The notes: generated from the sequence alone by a model not told the origin. 64,000 nucleotides of DNA from CBFFRJ01 sp051486985 (GCF_051486985.1 NZ_JAHVDV010000029.1:1-64000), one strand, 5' to 3'; numbered from the stretch's first letter, positions 44,474 to 53,621 are shown. Translations and numbers: made by a program.

Positions 44474-44854
44474 CTATGGGTACGTAATAGCACCCCCGGA
44501 GCCCTGAAACACCTTCGAGATGCTCTGCTTGACTTTCACAGAAACAAATCTTGCCCCGACCGGCGGCCTTGTTTCCTGAATGACATAATATGTCTGTAAA
44601 TATGTAGCCACATTTCCATAAGTTGTGCGCGTTCCTCTAATAGGGAAACGCAGGTACATTAATGAACTGTTCGTGCCGGGCTCACTTTCTGGAAAATGCC
44701 GCCGGTTCATCGTTACTAATAGCACCTGAAGTTTACCTATACAGAGCACGATTAAGCCGAACAAGGAAATCAGCATCCGGGTTTGTTTTACTGTCACCCA
44801 TACGTTCCTGAATCGCGGCCACGGCAAGGTTGCGGCGTGCCGGTAGTCGGGCAA
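44474..44854 (-). CDS. Putative single-span membrane protein
   Basis: 126 codons; the likely start is further in, near VTVKQTRMLISLFGLIVLCI, giving one N-terminal helix and a hydrophilic C-terminal domain (YLRFPIRGTRTTYGNVATYL ... GARFVSVKVKQSISKV). No family recognised and no strong ribosome site. It could be an orphan immunity-type or accessory gene, given its location in a remnant-rich region. Confidence 0.4.
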   Translation of the reverse strand: MPDYRHAATLPWPRFRNVWVTVKQTRMLISLFGLIVLCIGKLQVLLVTMNRRHFPESEPGTNSSLMYLRFPIRGTRTTYGNVATYLQTYYVIQETRPPVGARFVSVKVKQSISKVFQGSGGAITYP

Positions 44855-45173
44855 GTGGGCTCACCTTGCTGACTGCGGCGATCTCACTCTGGAATACGGT
44901 ATATATAGGCAGACGGCTCTATGGAAATAGCTGAATATCTGGGCTTCAGTCGGCAACAGGGGCTGGGTTTATATAAATCAGTTACGCTTGCGGGAGAAAT
45001 GTATGGCGTTTACGGACTCAGGCTCAAACCAGACGCGCAGCGCCTCTACCGCTGGTTGAAACCTGATTTTTTCCGCAAGGTTAACAACATGCCACACCAC
45101 TTGCAGACAATTAAAATAGTCGGCTGGGGTGTGAAAGCAAAAGTTGCCATAGACCTTTTGTCAGCAGGGCCAA

Positions 45174-45485
45174 CTACAAATTGAGTTTACGGAATCGCCG
45201 GGCTTTACGTGACAGTGAGACGGGAATGGCACCCCAGACGATCAGTAAGGTGAGCAGGATCGCCAGGCCACTGGTCAGAATGTGAGTCCGGTTTCCCACT
45301 ACCATCGTTAAGATGTAAACCAGAATCAGTACAGAGGTTATCCACATCGCGGCCCTTAAACGGTTTGAAAGCGTGGTGAGCAGCTCCTCGAACGTTCCCC
45401 CATGCTGCGCAAGGGTACGTTGTATTCTTGCGATATCCTTGCTGGTGAAGCCTGCTTTATGTAAGTCATTTTCATTAATGGCCAT
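45174..45485 (-). CDS. Small two-helix membrane protein
   Basis: 103 residues from ATG 45485 (MAINENDLHKAGFTSKDIAR). A soluble helical head is followed by a membrane hairpin (MWITSVLILVYILTMVV and LTSGLAILLTLLIVWGAI) and a basic tail (SLSRKARRFRKLNL). The frame continues upstream but without family-like sequence. Third of three small minus-strand genes; function unknown. Confidence 0.55.
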   Translation of the reverse strand: MAINENDLHKAGFTSKDIARIQRTLAQHGGTFEELLTTLSNRLRAAMWITSVLILVYILTMVVGNRTHILTSGLAILLTLLIVWGAIPVSLSRKARRFRKLNL

Positions 45486-45644
45486 AACATTCTCCCTTGT
45501 GTCTGAGAAGTTTATACCCCTATCAATCAGCAGCAATAATGCCCCGTCTTCTGTTTTGTACATAACGATCGTCTGATGGCTGCTTGCTCCCTTGCCGGCG
45601 CGATGTTTCCTGTCGGAGAAAGGCAACACCCGCAAGGGGATGGT

Positions 45645-46031
45645 TCAGCCCTGCAGCCTGGTCTGTACTTGTTGCGGATACCCGATAGCCAGTAAGGCAG
45701 GGTACAGAGAGGGATCACTCCCGGCCTGCCGGTAGCGCGCTTTAACCAGTTCAACCGGGTGCTTAGTCCTGCCTGTTTCCAGGAACAGGCCAAACATCGC
45801 AATGTAGAACATGATGTCATCAAGAAGATCGGTTGTTTCCGGTAGCGTCAGCCCTTCAGAATGACGACATCTTACTGCCAGCGTCATGAACGCCGGTATA
45901 TGCATCGGGATACACTCGTCCATGGGAAGAGAGCAGAAATATTCCGCTTCAGTCATATTCAGTTGCACGCACCGGTATCGGGTCATGCGGGAGAGACGTG
46001 AGCGATTCAGATCATGATCAGACGGATTCAT
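45645..46031 (-). CDS. Uncharacterised soluble protein
   Basis: 128 residues, helical, starting MNPSDHDLNRSRLSRMTRYR and including TLPETTDLLDDIMFYIAMFG and LVKARYRQAGSDPSLYPALL. It starts 3 bases after the stop of the upstream membrane gene, so the two are translationally linked. No family recognised. The three minus-strand genes at 45174-46322 seem to be a unit. Confidence 0.5.
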   Translation of the reverse strand: MNPSDHDLNRSRLSRMTRYRCVQLNMTEAEYFCSLPMDECIPMHIPAFMTLAVRCRHSEGLTLPETTDLLDDIMFYIAMFGLFLETGRTKHPVELVKARYRQAGSDPSLYPALLAIGYPQQVQTRLQG

Positions 46032-46034
46032 ATA

Positions 46035-46322
46035 TCATTCCAGAAGCATCCCCGGCCCAGCGGGTATGGTAAGAGCAGCCAGTCTGATTGCTCCCAGGGG
46101 GAAAAACAGTGTGGGCAGAATGGTGTAGATCAGCGCAGAAAGCGTATTGTCCAGCAGATGTGACGCGCCGTTGAGCAGCAACAGGGCCAGCAGAGACAGA
46201 TAACCCAGGCCGATTCCTGGAGATGTGGAGAAATCCGAAAGCCAGACGGCCAGTGATAACGCCAGCACAAGACCAGGGATTCCGTAGCTTGCCGGCATCA
46301 GAGGCCATGCCAGCAGGCACAT
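46035..46322 (-). CDS. Hydrophobic protein, possibly the 3' part of a longer membrane gene
   Basis: 95 codons from ATG 46322 with about three membrane helices (GIPGLVLALSLAVWLSDF, LGYLSLLALLLLNGASHL, LSALIYTILPTLFFPLGA). The same frame stays open upstream and reads protein-like sequence (VVLFLFRHTFFEDGQRGIFT then GIGLMCLLAW) until a stop near 46418, without a good start codon. This suggests that the gene lost its 5' end or uses an unusual start. The frame overlaps the start region of the plus-strand gene at 46371. Confidence 0.45.
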   Translation of the reverse strand: MCLLAWPLMPASYGIPGLVLALSLAVWLSDFSTSPGIGLGYLSLLALLLLNGASHLLDNTLSALIYTILPTLFFPLGAIRLAALTIPAGPGMLLE

Positions 46323-46370
46323 CAGACCGATGCCGGTGAAAATGCCCCGCTGACCATCTTCAAAAAAAGT

Positions 46371-46767
46371 GTGCCGGAAAAGAAACAGAACAACATCTAC
46401 GGTAACGTCGTCGCTTCAGTTGCTGGCAGGACTGTCACCAATTCCGTGATAGCGGGAAAACTGGCCACGATGATTGCTCAACGCAGCTCGCTGTTAATCT
46501 CACTGCGTGGGGGGGCTGATAGGTAATCTTCGTTTAGCCAGGGGCATGGCAGAAAGATCAATTTACACGTCTGAGCGTTTGCGGCAGAGTGACCCGGAAG
46601 TTTACTACGCGCTCCGACAACGCAATTTTGACCTGCTGTATTTTCTGGTTGAGACTGCACTGAATCCATTCCTTGAAGCACTGCACGTCAGGCGGACGCA
46701 GGGGCAGGGAGCGTTTGAACAGATACTTGACATGGTAGAGAGTGAACTACATGCAACAACGAAATGA
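46371..46767 (+). pseudogene. Uncharacterised gene split by a G7 homopolymer
   Basis: From GTG 46371 the frame reads MPEKKQNNIYGNVVASVAGR and TVTNSVIAGKLATMIAQRSS until the G-run at 46509-46515, then hits a stop at 46524. From the G-run the +1 frame continues LIGNLRLARGMAERSIYTSE and NFDLLYFLVETALNPFLEAL to 46767. With six Gs the two parts join into one 131-residue protein. So this is a frameshift mutation, a sequencing error, or a contingency locus. Family not recognised. The next gene overlaps its end. Confidence 0.6.
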
Positions 46768-46972
46768 GCCACCAAAGCTGAGCGTAGGGCGACGAATATT
46801 CCATTCGTTGCTTGAAACCGGAGCTGCAATCCAGGGGGGATTGCTTTTCTTCTTATGCTGCTACTGGTTCTTTCATTACGAAACCTGGCATGAACGCATT
46901 ATCGCAATTAGCCTGTCGGTGCTGGTTGTTGCTGTCATCATCAAAATCCTGCCGGAAAGACCTGACCAGTAA
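46751..46972 (+). CDS. Small membrane protein
   Basis: 73 residues from ATG 46751 (MQQRNEPPKLSVGRRIFHSL). Two membrane helices (GGLLFFLCCYWFFHY and IIAISLSVLVVAVIIKIL) and a short polar end. It overlaps the preceding G7-interrupted gene by 17 bases, so translation is probably coupled and the frameshift there may reduce its expression. Function unknown. Confidence 0.5.
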   Translation: MQQRNEPPKLSVGRRIFHSLLETGAAIQGGLLFFLCCYWFFHYETWHERIIAISLSVLVVAVIIKILPERPDQ

Positions 46973-47551
46973 AAATGGCCGCTCAATGCGGCCTTTTGGC
47001 CATGTTGTTAATTGTCCATAGTAGTAAGATTTACAGGACAAAAAGTTACTTAACGCGTGAAACCGCTCCGTTAAGCGTCAGCCCCTTTTACGTCCTGTTA
47101 TCAGCAACGTACCGGCAGGCCAGACTATCGTTCACGGTCCCCCTGAAATGGTTCAGCAATAACGCCAGGTTGAATAAGGTGCCGAATTCAGGATTGGTCA
47201 CTATATGGCTGCAGCGATGCATGACCGTCCCCTGTTTATGCGCGTATGCCCGGTATCGCTGAACAGCGTAAACTTCAATATGGCCCGATTTCTAAGAGCG
47301 AAACAGGCAGTCGTGCTCCACGATCAATATTGGCTTATCACTATGCTCTTTTCAAAACAATAGAAGATAAATCGACAAGCCCTATGCTTCCAGTAGTAAT
47401 TGACTCGCTTAAATAGCAAGATCCAGATCCGCGCACAGAGCGGACGATACGTAATTACTGTCATCCTGAAAAAGGGCAACCAATTACAGGACCATCCTTT
47501 TTCATGCATGACATATCTGGTCCATTGCTTACCCCGGATTGTTTCAACAGG
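46973..47551. other. Gene-poor region
   Basis: About 580 bases. AAAATGGCCGCTCAATGCGG CC with CTTTTGGCC follows the small gene and might act as a terminator. A plus-strand frame ending at 47363 (FRIGHYMAAAMHDRPLFMRV, CPVSLNSVNFNMARFLRAKQ) reads like a decayed coding segment of unknown family. Confidence 0.4.
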
Positions 47552-48475
47552 TTATGCAGGTATATCGCCTGCATCCATGTTTTCGATCCTGTTTTGTAGA
47601 AAATCAATAAATGCCCTCACTTTTTCTGGCACATGGCGTGTATGAGGGTAAAGCGCGTAAATGCCTTGTCGGGGAAAATTATGGTCTGGCAGTAAGCGAA
47701 TTAAATTCCCTTTGGCTACCTCATCTTTTACCAGCCAGTCGGGCAAAATCGCAACGCCAGCTCCTTGCAGAGTAAAAGCCAGTAATGAGGAGGCGCTATC
47801 GGCCATTATCATCGCGGGGCTATCGGCACTTAAAATCACTTTTTCTTTCTCTGGTGTGGTTACCTGCCAGCTTAATGGCGTGGATAAACGGCTGTGAGCA
47901 ATCCATTTCGCCTTAGCAAGCTGTGCCAGTTCCACGACAAACTGCTCTCCCAACGTATTCAGATAGTCAGGCGAAGCGACCGGATAAATATCGAATCGAT
48001 CAATAAGACGGGCGTGGTGGCTGGAGTCAGCAAGATGACCCAGCCGTATCGCGACATCAAAACGGCCGGAAATGAGATCGTCATTTTGCGATGATGAAAC
48101 ATGCTGTATACGTAACTGCGGATGGCGGGCGCTGAAGGCCGCCAGTGCCGGGACAACCACGCGCACGCCATATTCTGCTGTTGTGGTAATTCTGAGTGAA
48201 CCGCTTAATCCAGAGTGATCGCTACGAATGTCGTCCAGAACACGTTCGGCTTCCTGAAGAAGGCGCAGACAGTGCTGGTAAAATCTTTCACCGGTATCCG
48301 TCGTTGAAACGTGCCTCGTGCTTCTCGTCAGTAATGAAACGCCCAACTCTTTCTCCAGCACTTTGATACTGGCGCTGACGACCGCTTTAGTCAGACCCAG
48401 CGTCTGGGCTGCGTCGGTAAAACTTCCCGCCTCAACCACCGCAACAAAGATTGCAGCGCGTTGCATATTAATCAT
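47552..48475 (-). CDS. LysR family transcriptional regulator
   Basis: 307-residue LysR regulator. Helix-turn-helix near 15-60 (SFTDAAQTLGLTKAVVSASI), effector domain from about 90 (LRITTTAEYGVRVVVPALAA). It is divergent from a DHA2-type MFS pump gene. The shared gap contains a 21-base near-perfect palindrome, a good candidate for its binding site. Confidence 0.88.
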   Translation of the reverse strand: MINMQRAAIFVAVVEAGSFTDAAQTLGLTKAVVSASIKVLEKELGVSLLTRSTRHVSTTDTGERFYQHCLRLLQEAERVLDDIRSDHSGLSGSLRITTTAEYGVRVVVPALAAFSARHPQLRIQHVSSSQNDDLISGRFDVAIRLGHLADSSHHARLIDRFDIYPVASPDYLNTLGEQFVVELAQLAKAKWIAHSRLSTPLSWQVTTPEKEKVILSADSPAMIMADSASSLLAFTLQGAGVAILPDWLVKDEVAKGNLIRLLPDHNFPRQGIYALYPHTRHVPEKVRAFIDFLQNRIENMDAGDIPA

Positions 48476-48500
48476 TTATTTGTGCTCGCCGAAATAACTA

Positions 48501-48521
48501 CTGTCAAAATTATTTTGACAG
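48501..48521. promoter_or_regulatory. Operator palindrome in the LysR/MFS gap
   Basis: CTGTCAAAAT and ATTTTGACAG flank a single central T: 10-bp perfect arms. TTGACA within the right arm (48515-48520) is a consensus -35 hexamer for the MFS gene, and the left arm holds one for the LysR gene, so binding would affect both promoters. The arms fit the T-N11-A style of LysR sites. Confidence 0.7.
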
Positions 48522-48601
48522 TGTAACAACAGAGAGGAAATTTATCCTGATTTCCGCCGCGCTTATACTGCGCGCCTGATGTGTACTTCTTTGAGAACAG
48601 A

Positions 48602-49981
48602 ATGAATTATCGTGCACGCGTTACCACCGTCTATCTGCTGGGATTTTTTATTGATTTAGTCAATATGTTTATCGCCAACGTTGCTTATCCCGATATTGCG
48701 CGACGTTTTGATGCCACCGTCAGCGAGGTAGCCTGGATAAGTAATGGTTACATCTTAGGCCTGACACTGGTTATCCCCCTTAGCAGCTGGCTGGCAAGAT
48801 GCGCTGGCGCTAAACGTCTTTTCCTGTTTTCCCTGCTTATTTTCATTGCTGGCACCTGTGGTGTTGGGGCGTCATCATCTATTTCTCAACTGATTGCATG
48901 GCGCTGGATACAGGGGGTTGGTGGCGGATTACTCATCCCTGTCGGTCAGGCAATGACCTATGCACTCTATCAGAGTCATGAACGTGCAAAGCTCTCTTCC
49001 GTTGTGATGCTGATTGCCCTGCTGGCTCCGGCACTGTCACCGGTAGCAGGAGGGGTTCTGGTCGACAGCCTCAGTTGGCGCTGGGTGTTTCTGGCAAGCC
49101 TGCCGTTAGCCGTTGTCGCCCTGATACTGGCCTGGGTCTGGCTCAAAACTGAGGCGCGGGAAGGATCACGCGAGCGGTTAGATCTGGTGGGTTTGCTGAG
49201 TGGCTGCGCAGCGTTAACCCTGATACTACTGGGGCTGACATATCTGGGTGAACCCAATCATCATTTTCGTGGCGCCTTGATACTGACAGGTGGCCTATTT
49301 TGTCTGGCTGGCTATGCGCGGCAGGCCCTGAAAAAAAGCAAACCCTTACTCAACTTGCACCTGATCAGAGATCCGCTTTTGCAAACCGCCATGCTGATTT
49401 ATCAGTTTGTACCAGGCCTATTTACCGGTGTGAACATGCTCTGCATGCTCTATCTGCAGAATCAGCTCGGCATGCGTGCCAGCTTTGTCGGCGCGATGAT
49501 GTTGCCATGGTCACTGGCGTCGTTTGCAGCGATCGGCATGACAGGGAAAAAGTTCAACATATGGGGACCTCGCCCCCTGTTTATCACGGGTTGTCTGGTT
49601 AACGCTTTCGGTATGGCTCTACTGGCTCTGACGGGCCACACTATGGATGTGATCGTTTGTGTCATAGCGTTCACGCTGATGGGTTTTGGCAGCAGCCTGT
49701 GCAGCAGCTCAGCGCAAAGTTCCGCCTTCATCCAGATAGCAGATAGCGAACTCGCTGATGCCAGCGCGCTGTGGAATATCAATCGCCAGCTCAGCTTCTG
49801 CCTTGGCGTTACCCTGCTCAATCTTCTGTTTAATCTGGTCGCCAATACCGGCATGCCCACAGAAGGGGCTTATCATCTTTGCTTTGTATTAGCAGCATGC
49901 AGCGCCGTTATTCCCGTGTTGTGCTGTTATCGGCTCAATAATCAGCGCGTACTTTATTTAGTTAATCAGGAGCAGCAATGA
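48602..49981 (+). CDS. DHA2-family MFS efflux transporter
   Basis: 459-residue drug:proton antiporter of about 14 helices. Motifs are LLGFFIDLVNMFIANVAYPD, EVAWISNGYILGLTLVIPLS, WRWIQGVGGGLLIPVGQAMT and LAPALSPVAGGVLVDSLSWR (motif C). It resembles EmrB/HsrA-type exporters. ATG 48602 begins the typical short cytosolic N-terminus. Its stop overlaps the next gene by 4 bases (ATGA). Probably controlled by the divergent LysR. Confidence 0.88.
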   Translation: MNYRARVTTVYLLGFFIDLVNMFIANVAYPDIARRFDATVSEVAWISNGYILGLTLVIPLSSWLARCAGAKRLFLFSLLIFIAGTCGVGASSSISQLIAWRWIQGVGGGLLIPVGQAMTYALYQSHERAKLSSVVMLIALLAPALSPVAGGVLVDSLSWRWVFLASLPLAVVALILAWVWLKTEAREGSRERLDLVGLLSGCAALTLILLGLTYLGEPNHHFRGALILTGGLFCLAGYARQALKKSKPLLNLHLIRDPLLQTAMLIYQFVPGLFTGVNMLCMLYLQNQLGMRASFVGAMMLPWSLASFAAIGMTGKKFNIWGPRPLFITGCLVNAFGMALLALTGHTMDVIVCVIAFTLMGFGSSLCSSSAQSSAFIQIADSELADASALWNINRQLSFCLGVTLLNLLFNLVANTGMPTEGAYHLCFVLAACSAVIPVLCCYRLNNQRVLYLVNQEQQ

Positions 49982-50367
49982 ATCGTTATTTCAAAGAAGT
50001 GCTGGATACCCACGTATTGATCGGGGATTGGTTAGGCGACGCTGATGCGCATGCTGATATCTGTGACAAATTACTGTTACGCTTCAGCCTGACATTCTCG
50101 ATGGTGACACCGGGTGGAGTCTTGCTCGATTTTGCCGCATTAAAAGCTTTTTTCAGTACTCAGCGGGGTGCCCGCCCGGGACTAAATATTGAAATCACTG
50201 ATATGCAGATCATCGCTGAAAGTGAAGGGGGAGCGACGGTCACCTATAAAGAAATACAGCAATTACCCGGAGCGGAAGCAACGCGCCGTTTTTCAACAGC
50301 TGTGTTTGAAAAGAGGGATGACAGTCATGCAATCTGGCGCCATCTTCACGAGACGTCTCTGCCTTAA
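49978..50367 (+). CDS. SnoaL-like / DUF4440-type small protein
   Basis: 129 residues with the NTF2-like cone fold pattern: an N-terminal helix pair, then FSLTFSMVTPGGVLLDFAAL, the strand IEITDMQIIAESEGGATVTY and the last strand ATRRFSTAVFEKRDD. Such proteins are small enzymes or ligand-binding subunits. The ATGA overlap with the MFS gene and the GGAGCAGC ribosome site show co-expression, so it may bind or modify the exported compound (inference). Confidence 0.75.
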   Translation: MNRYFKEVLDTHVLIGDWLGDADAHADICDKLLLRFSLTFSMVTPGGVLLDFAALKAFFSTQRGARPGLNIEITDMQIIAESEGGATVTYKEIQQLPGAEATRRFSTAVFEKRDDSHAIWRHLHETSLP

Positions 50368-50422
50368 AATCAGGCAGAAGTGCAGAGAGCTGCTGGAAGT
50401 AACATAGCATATTGTCAGCAAG

Positions 50423-50444
50423 GTCCGCCTTTGAGGAGGCGGAC
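50423..50444. terminator. Bidirectional stem between convergent genes
   Basis: Perfect 8-bp stem GTCCGCCT / AGGCGGAC with a 6-base loop, 56 bases after the SnoaL-like stop and 39 bases from the end of the convergent LysR gene. No strong T-run. It uses the same GTCCGC words as the dispersed element family. Confidence 0.5.
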
Positions 50445-50482
50445 ACCTCACTTACTATGGTGATGCCACGAAAGTTTCGCTA

Positions 50483-51403
50483 CTAAACCTGCCGGTTGGT
50501 ATTTTTTGTTGCAAAGAGGGTATCGACCATAAAGTCTATGAACACACGTATTCTGGGCGAAAGGTGCTTACTGGATGGCCAGAGCAACCTGAAAGTGCCC
50601 TGATGATCCATATACTTATCCAGAACAGGTAACAGGTCGCCTGTAACCACTGCCTGACGCACCATGAAGTCAGGCAGGCATGCAATACCCAGACCCGCCA
50701 GGGCAACGTCCAACAATGCTGCCGATGTGTTACATACCATCGTTACCGGTGGGCTTAATACCTGGCTACCGGTGGGGCTGGTGAGTGGCCAGGGTTCAAG
50801 CCTGCCGGTGCTGGGAAATCTGTGATGCAGGCAGGCATGATGGCCCAGGTCAGCGGGAGAGCAGGGCACACCGGACGCGTCAAGATAGCCCGGTGAGGCC
50901 ACCAGTTTCAGCTGATAGCTGCCCAGCGTGCGGGACATCAGGCGTGAATCGGTCGGCTCGCCGGTACGCATTACGACATCAAATCCCTCTTCAATCACAT
51001 CTACCATGCGATCGGAAAAATCCACGTCCAGCTCGACAGCCGGATAACGACGCATAAAGGCGGTAATCACCGGCATAACCAGCATGCCAACAAGCGGCAG
51101 GCTGATGCGCAAGCGGCCTCGCGGTGTCAGCCTGGTTTCAGACAGTTCAAGCTCTGCGGCTTCAACTTCGCTCAGAATCCGACGGCATCTTTCCAGAAAC
51201 ATTTTGCCCTCAGCAGTCAGCCTTATACTACGGGTGCTGCGGTGAAACAGGCGGACGCCAAGGCGCTCTTCCAGCCGGGAGACACTTTTCCCTACCGTTG
51301 ATGAAGAAATGCCAAGATTACGTCCGGCTTCAGAGAAACTCAGCGTTTCTGCTGCCTGGACGAAAAACGATATACCGCTGAGTGATTCCATCAAGGATGC
51401 CAT
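50483..51403 (-). CDS. LysR family transcriptional regulator
   Basis: 306-residue LysR regulator. Helix-turn-helix near 20-60 (SFSEAGRNLGISSSTVGKSV), effector domain from about 95 (LRISLPLVGMLVMPVITAFM). It is divergent from an MFS gene at 51545 and is its probable regulator. No striking palindrome was seen in the 141-base gap. Confidence 0.88.
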   Translation of the reverse strand: MASLMESLSGISFFVQAAETLSFSEAGRNLGISSSTVGKSVSRLEERLGVRLFHRSTRSIRLTAEGKMFLERCRRILSEVEAAELELSETRLTPRGRLRISLPLVGMLVMPVITAFMRRYPAVELDVDFSDRMVDVIEEGFDVVMRTGEPTDSRLMSRTLGSYQLKLVASPGYLDASGVPCSPADLGHHACLHHRFPSTGRLEPWPLTSPTGSQVLSPPVTMVCNTSAALLDVALAGLGIACLPDFMVRQAVVTGDLLPVLDKYMDHQGTFRLLWPSSKHLSPRIRVFIDFMVDTLFATKNTNRQV

Positions 51404-51544
51404 TTAAGAATATTTGTCCGATATGTTTTGAACATTAGCATTATTGTCCTGAATAAGTAACACCGTCATGATGCCTGACAAACTCATTTTGACGATCCAG
51501 CCTGATGAATACCGGGCATCGTCACACAGCAGGGCACAACTATT

Positions 51545-52741
51545 ATGACGGATTCCACTTTCGCTCAACGTCAACATACGCAACAGGCTCGCTTCCCGGT
51601 TGCAGCGCTTCTGGCGCTCGCGCTGGCGGGTTTCATCACCATTCTTACAGAGGCTTTGCCTGCGGGATTACTGCCACAGATTAGTGCTGATATGCATATT
51701 TCGGGGGCGCTTGCCGGACAGTTCGTTACGCTTTACGCAGTCGGGTCACTGTTAGCTGCCATTCCCCTGATTACCGCCACGCAGGGCGTGCGTCGGCGTC
51801 CATTATTACTGATAGCGCTGGCAGGATTCGTTGTGGCTAATACCGTCACGTCGCTCTCCGTCAACTATGTTATTACGCTGGTGGCGCGGTTTATGGCAGG
51901 CGTATCAGCCGGACTTGTCTGGGCACTGCTGGCGGGCTATGCAGCGCGTATGGTGTCAGACGAAAAGAAAGGACGGGCCATAGCCATAGCGATGGTCGGT
52001 ACGCCGCTTGCGCTGTCGCTTGGTGTGCCCGCCGGAACGTTTCTTGGCAGCCTGGTCGGATGGCGCACGTGCTTTGGTATTATGAGCCTGATGGCGCTGG
52101 GGCTGATGGTATGGGTGCGCATCCGTGTGCCTGATTTTTCGGGACTGCCAGCGAGTAAACGCCTGGCGCTGGGGCAGGTCTTCACGCTTGCAGGCGTTCG
52201 CGCGGTGTTGTTAGTGGTGCTGACTTTCGTGCTGGCACACAACATCTTCTATACCTACATCGCGCCGTTTCTGGCATCCGCGAACATGGCCGAACGAACG
52301 GACCTGATATTACTGATATTTGGTGTTGCATCTTTGCTGGGTATCTGGGTTATTGGCGTACTGGTTGACAGATATCTGCGTATGCTGACGCTGATGAGTA
52401 CGGCACTGTTCGCTCTGTCTGCATTTGTGCTGGGAATGATGAGTGATATTCCGGCTGCGGTTTACATGGCGGTTGCCGCCTGGGGCTTATCTTTTGGTGG
52501 CGCTGCAACATTATTCCAGACCGCCATTGCCAGAGCTGCTGGCAACGCAGCCGATGTGGCACAGTCTATGCTGGTCACGGCCTGGAATCTGGCAATAGCA
52601 GGTGGCGGTATTATCGGCGGCCTGTTGCTGGATTTAGCAGGGGCTGGCGCTTTCGCACCTGCAATTATCATCTTGTTGCTATTAGCGATGGCAGTTGTAT
52701 GGACAGCAAAGCAGCATGGATTCCCCGCGAAATCAGCGTAA
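51545..52741 (+). CDS. MFS efflux transporter (DHA1 family)
   Basis: 398-residue, 12-helix major facilitator of the drug/sugar efflux type (AraJ/NepI-like). Motifs include TILTEALPAGLLPQISADMH, GQFVTLYAVGSLLAAIPLIT, RFMAGVSAGLVWALLAGYAA and GTPLALSLGVPAGTFLGSLV (motif C). The substrate is unknown. The ribosome site before ATG 51545 is weak. Its LysR neighbour is divergent. Confidence 0.87.
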   Translation: MTDSTFAQRQHTQQARFPVAALLALALAGFITILTEALPAGLLPQISADMHISGALAGQFVTLYAVGSLLAAIPLITATQGVRRRPLLLIALAGFVVANTVTSLSVNYVITLVARFMAGVSAGLVWALLAGYAARMVSDEKKGRAIAIAMVGTPLALSLGVPAGTFLGSLVGWRTCFGIMSLMALGLMVWVRIRVPDFSGLPASKRLALGQVFTLAGVRAVLLVVLTFVLAHNIFYTYIAPFLASANMAERTDLILLIFGVASLLGIWVIGVLVDRYLRMLTLMSTALFALSAFVLGMMSDIPAAVYMAVAAWGLSFGGAATLFQTAIARAAGNAADVAQSMLVTAWNLAIAGGGIIGGLLLDLAGAGAFAPAIIILLLLAMAVVWTAKQHGFPAKSA

Positions 52742-52828
52742 CATTCTATAAAGCCCGCTCAGGCTCTTTGCTGCCCTTTAACCAGACCGTGAAAATATTT
52801 ACTTCGGCGTGCTGACGGAAAGCGATTA

Positions 52829-52858
52829 AGACGTCCGCTCCTGGCGCAGAGCGACGTT
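52829..52858. repeat. Copy of the dispersed TCCGCT element
   Basis: GACGTCCGCTCCTGGCGCAG followed by AGCGACGTT: an imperfect inverted repeat of the same family as at 59193 and 34108. Confidence 0.5.
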
Positions 52859-52974
52859 GAAGCACGGTAACAGGGTCGGTTGTGAGCAAGGCGCGGGCGT
52901 CGGGTGTCAACGTTCATCCGTGAAAACCCATCCCTGATGCGTTATGAGCCAAAAAGACAAACAATCAGGTGTTT

Positions 52975-53433
52975 ATGAAAAATTTATTGCTAACTATTAT
53001 TTTGATGATTTTAGTTCCGTCAGCTTACAGTACTGAACAAGTAGAGATTATTGCTGGGCCGGAAATCGATAATTGTTGGCGTAGTAATGCTGACCGAGGG
53101 ACAGCGTCAGAATGCTTACGCACCCTTAGTGATAAAAGCAATAATGATATAGACGAATGAATTTCTGAGACTGTCAGGAAGATAAAAGAGAACAATAGTG
53201 GTCCCGTTTACAACGCTCATGATACTCAACAGACCATAGGTGATGTTTTCAGTAACCTTTTCCTTGAGTCGCAAAATTCCTGGAAAGAGTATCGAAAAAA
53301 TCTCTGTTCAGGCGTTGGATCGCAAATCGGGCAAGATGCTTACGACTATTGGCCCTATATCTATCAGTGCCAAATCAATCTTAATAAAAGGCATGCTGAA
53401 GAGATAAAAATGATTCATGCAGGCGAAAAGTGA
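52975..53433 (+). pseudogene. LprI-like (DUF1311) secreted protein with an in-frame stop
   Basis: ATG 52975 opens a signal peptide (MKNLLLTIILMILVPSAYST). The mature part has the family cysteines (NCWRSNADRGTASECLRTLS). A TGA at 53158-53160 stops it after 61 residues. Reading on in the same frame gives ISETVRKIKENNSGPVYNAH and the LprI signature SWKEYRKNLCSG ... YQCQINLNKRHAEEI to a proper stop at 53431. So a single nonsense change splits a lysozyme-inhibitor-like protein. Whether the short product has any use is unknown. Confidence 0.7.
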
Positions 53434-53621
53434 TCGAATTCATAAAGTCATTTCGATTACATGCTGACTGAAATTCTATACTAAGCAAACCAACAAATTC
53501 ATTTAATAAGAAGATGTTGTCGTAATAGGGTGCACCTGCTTCTCATCGAAAAGAGGTTAAAGTGAGCAACGTTCGTTTTAGGCACCGCGCCTCCTGGAAG
53601 CACAATAATAAGGTCCGCTTT

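Noticed and set aside
44921..45184. 87-codon plus-strand gene
   Set aside because: No ribosome site or family, and it runs into the end of the opposite-strand membrane gene.
53158..53160. Selenocysteine codon in the LprI-like gene
   Set aside because: No SECIS-like hairpin was seen immediately after the TGA, and LprI proteins have no selenocysteine; nonsense mutation is simpler.
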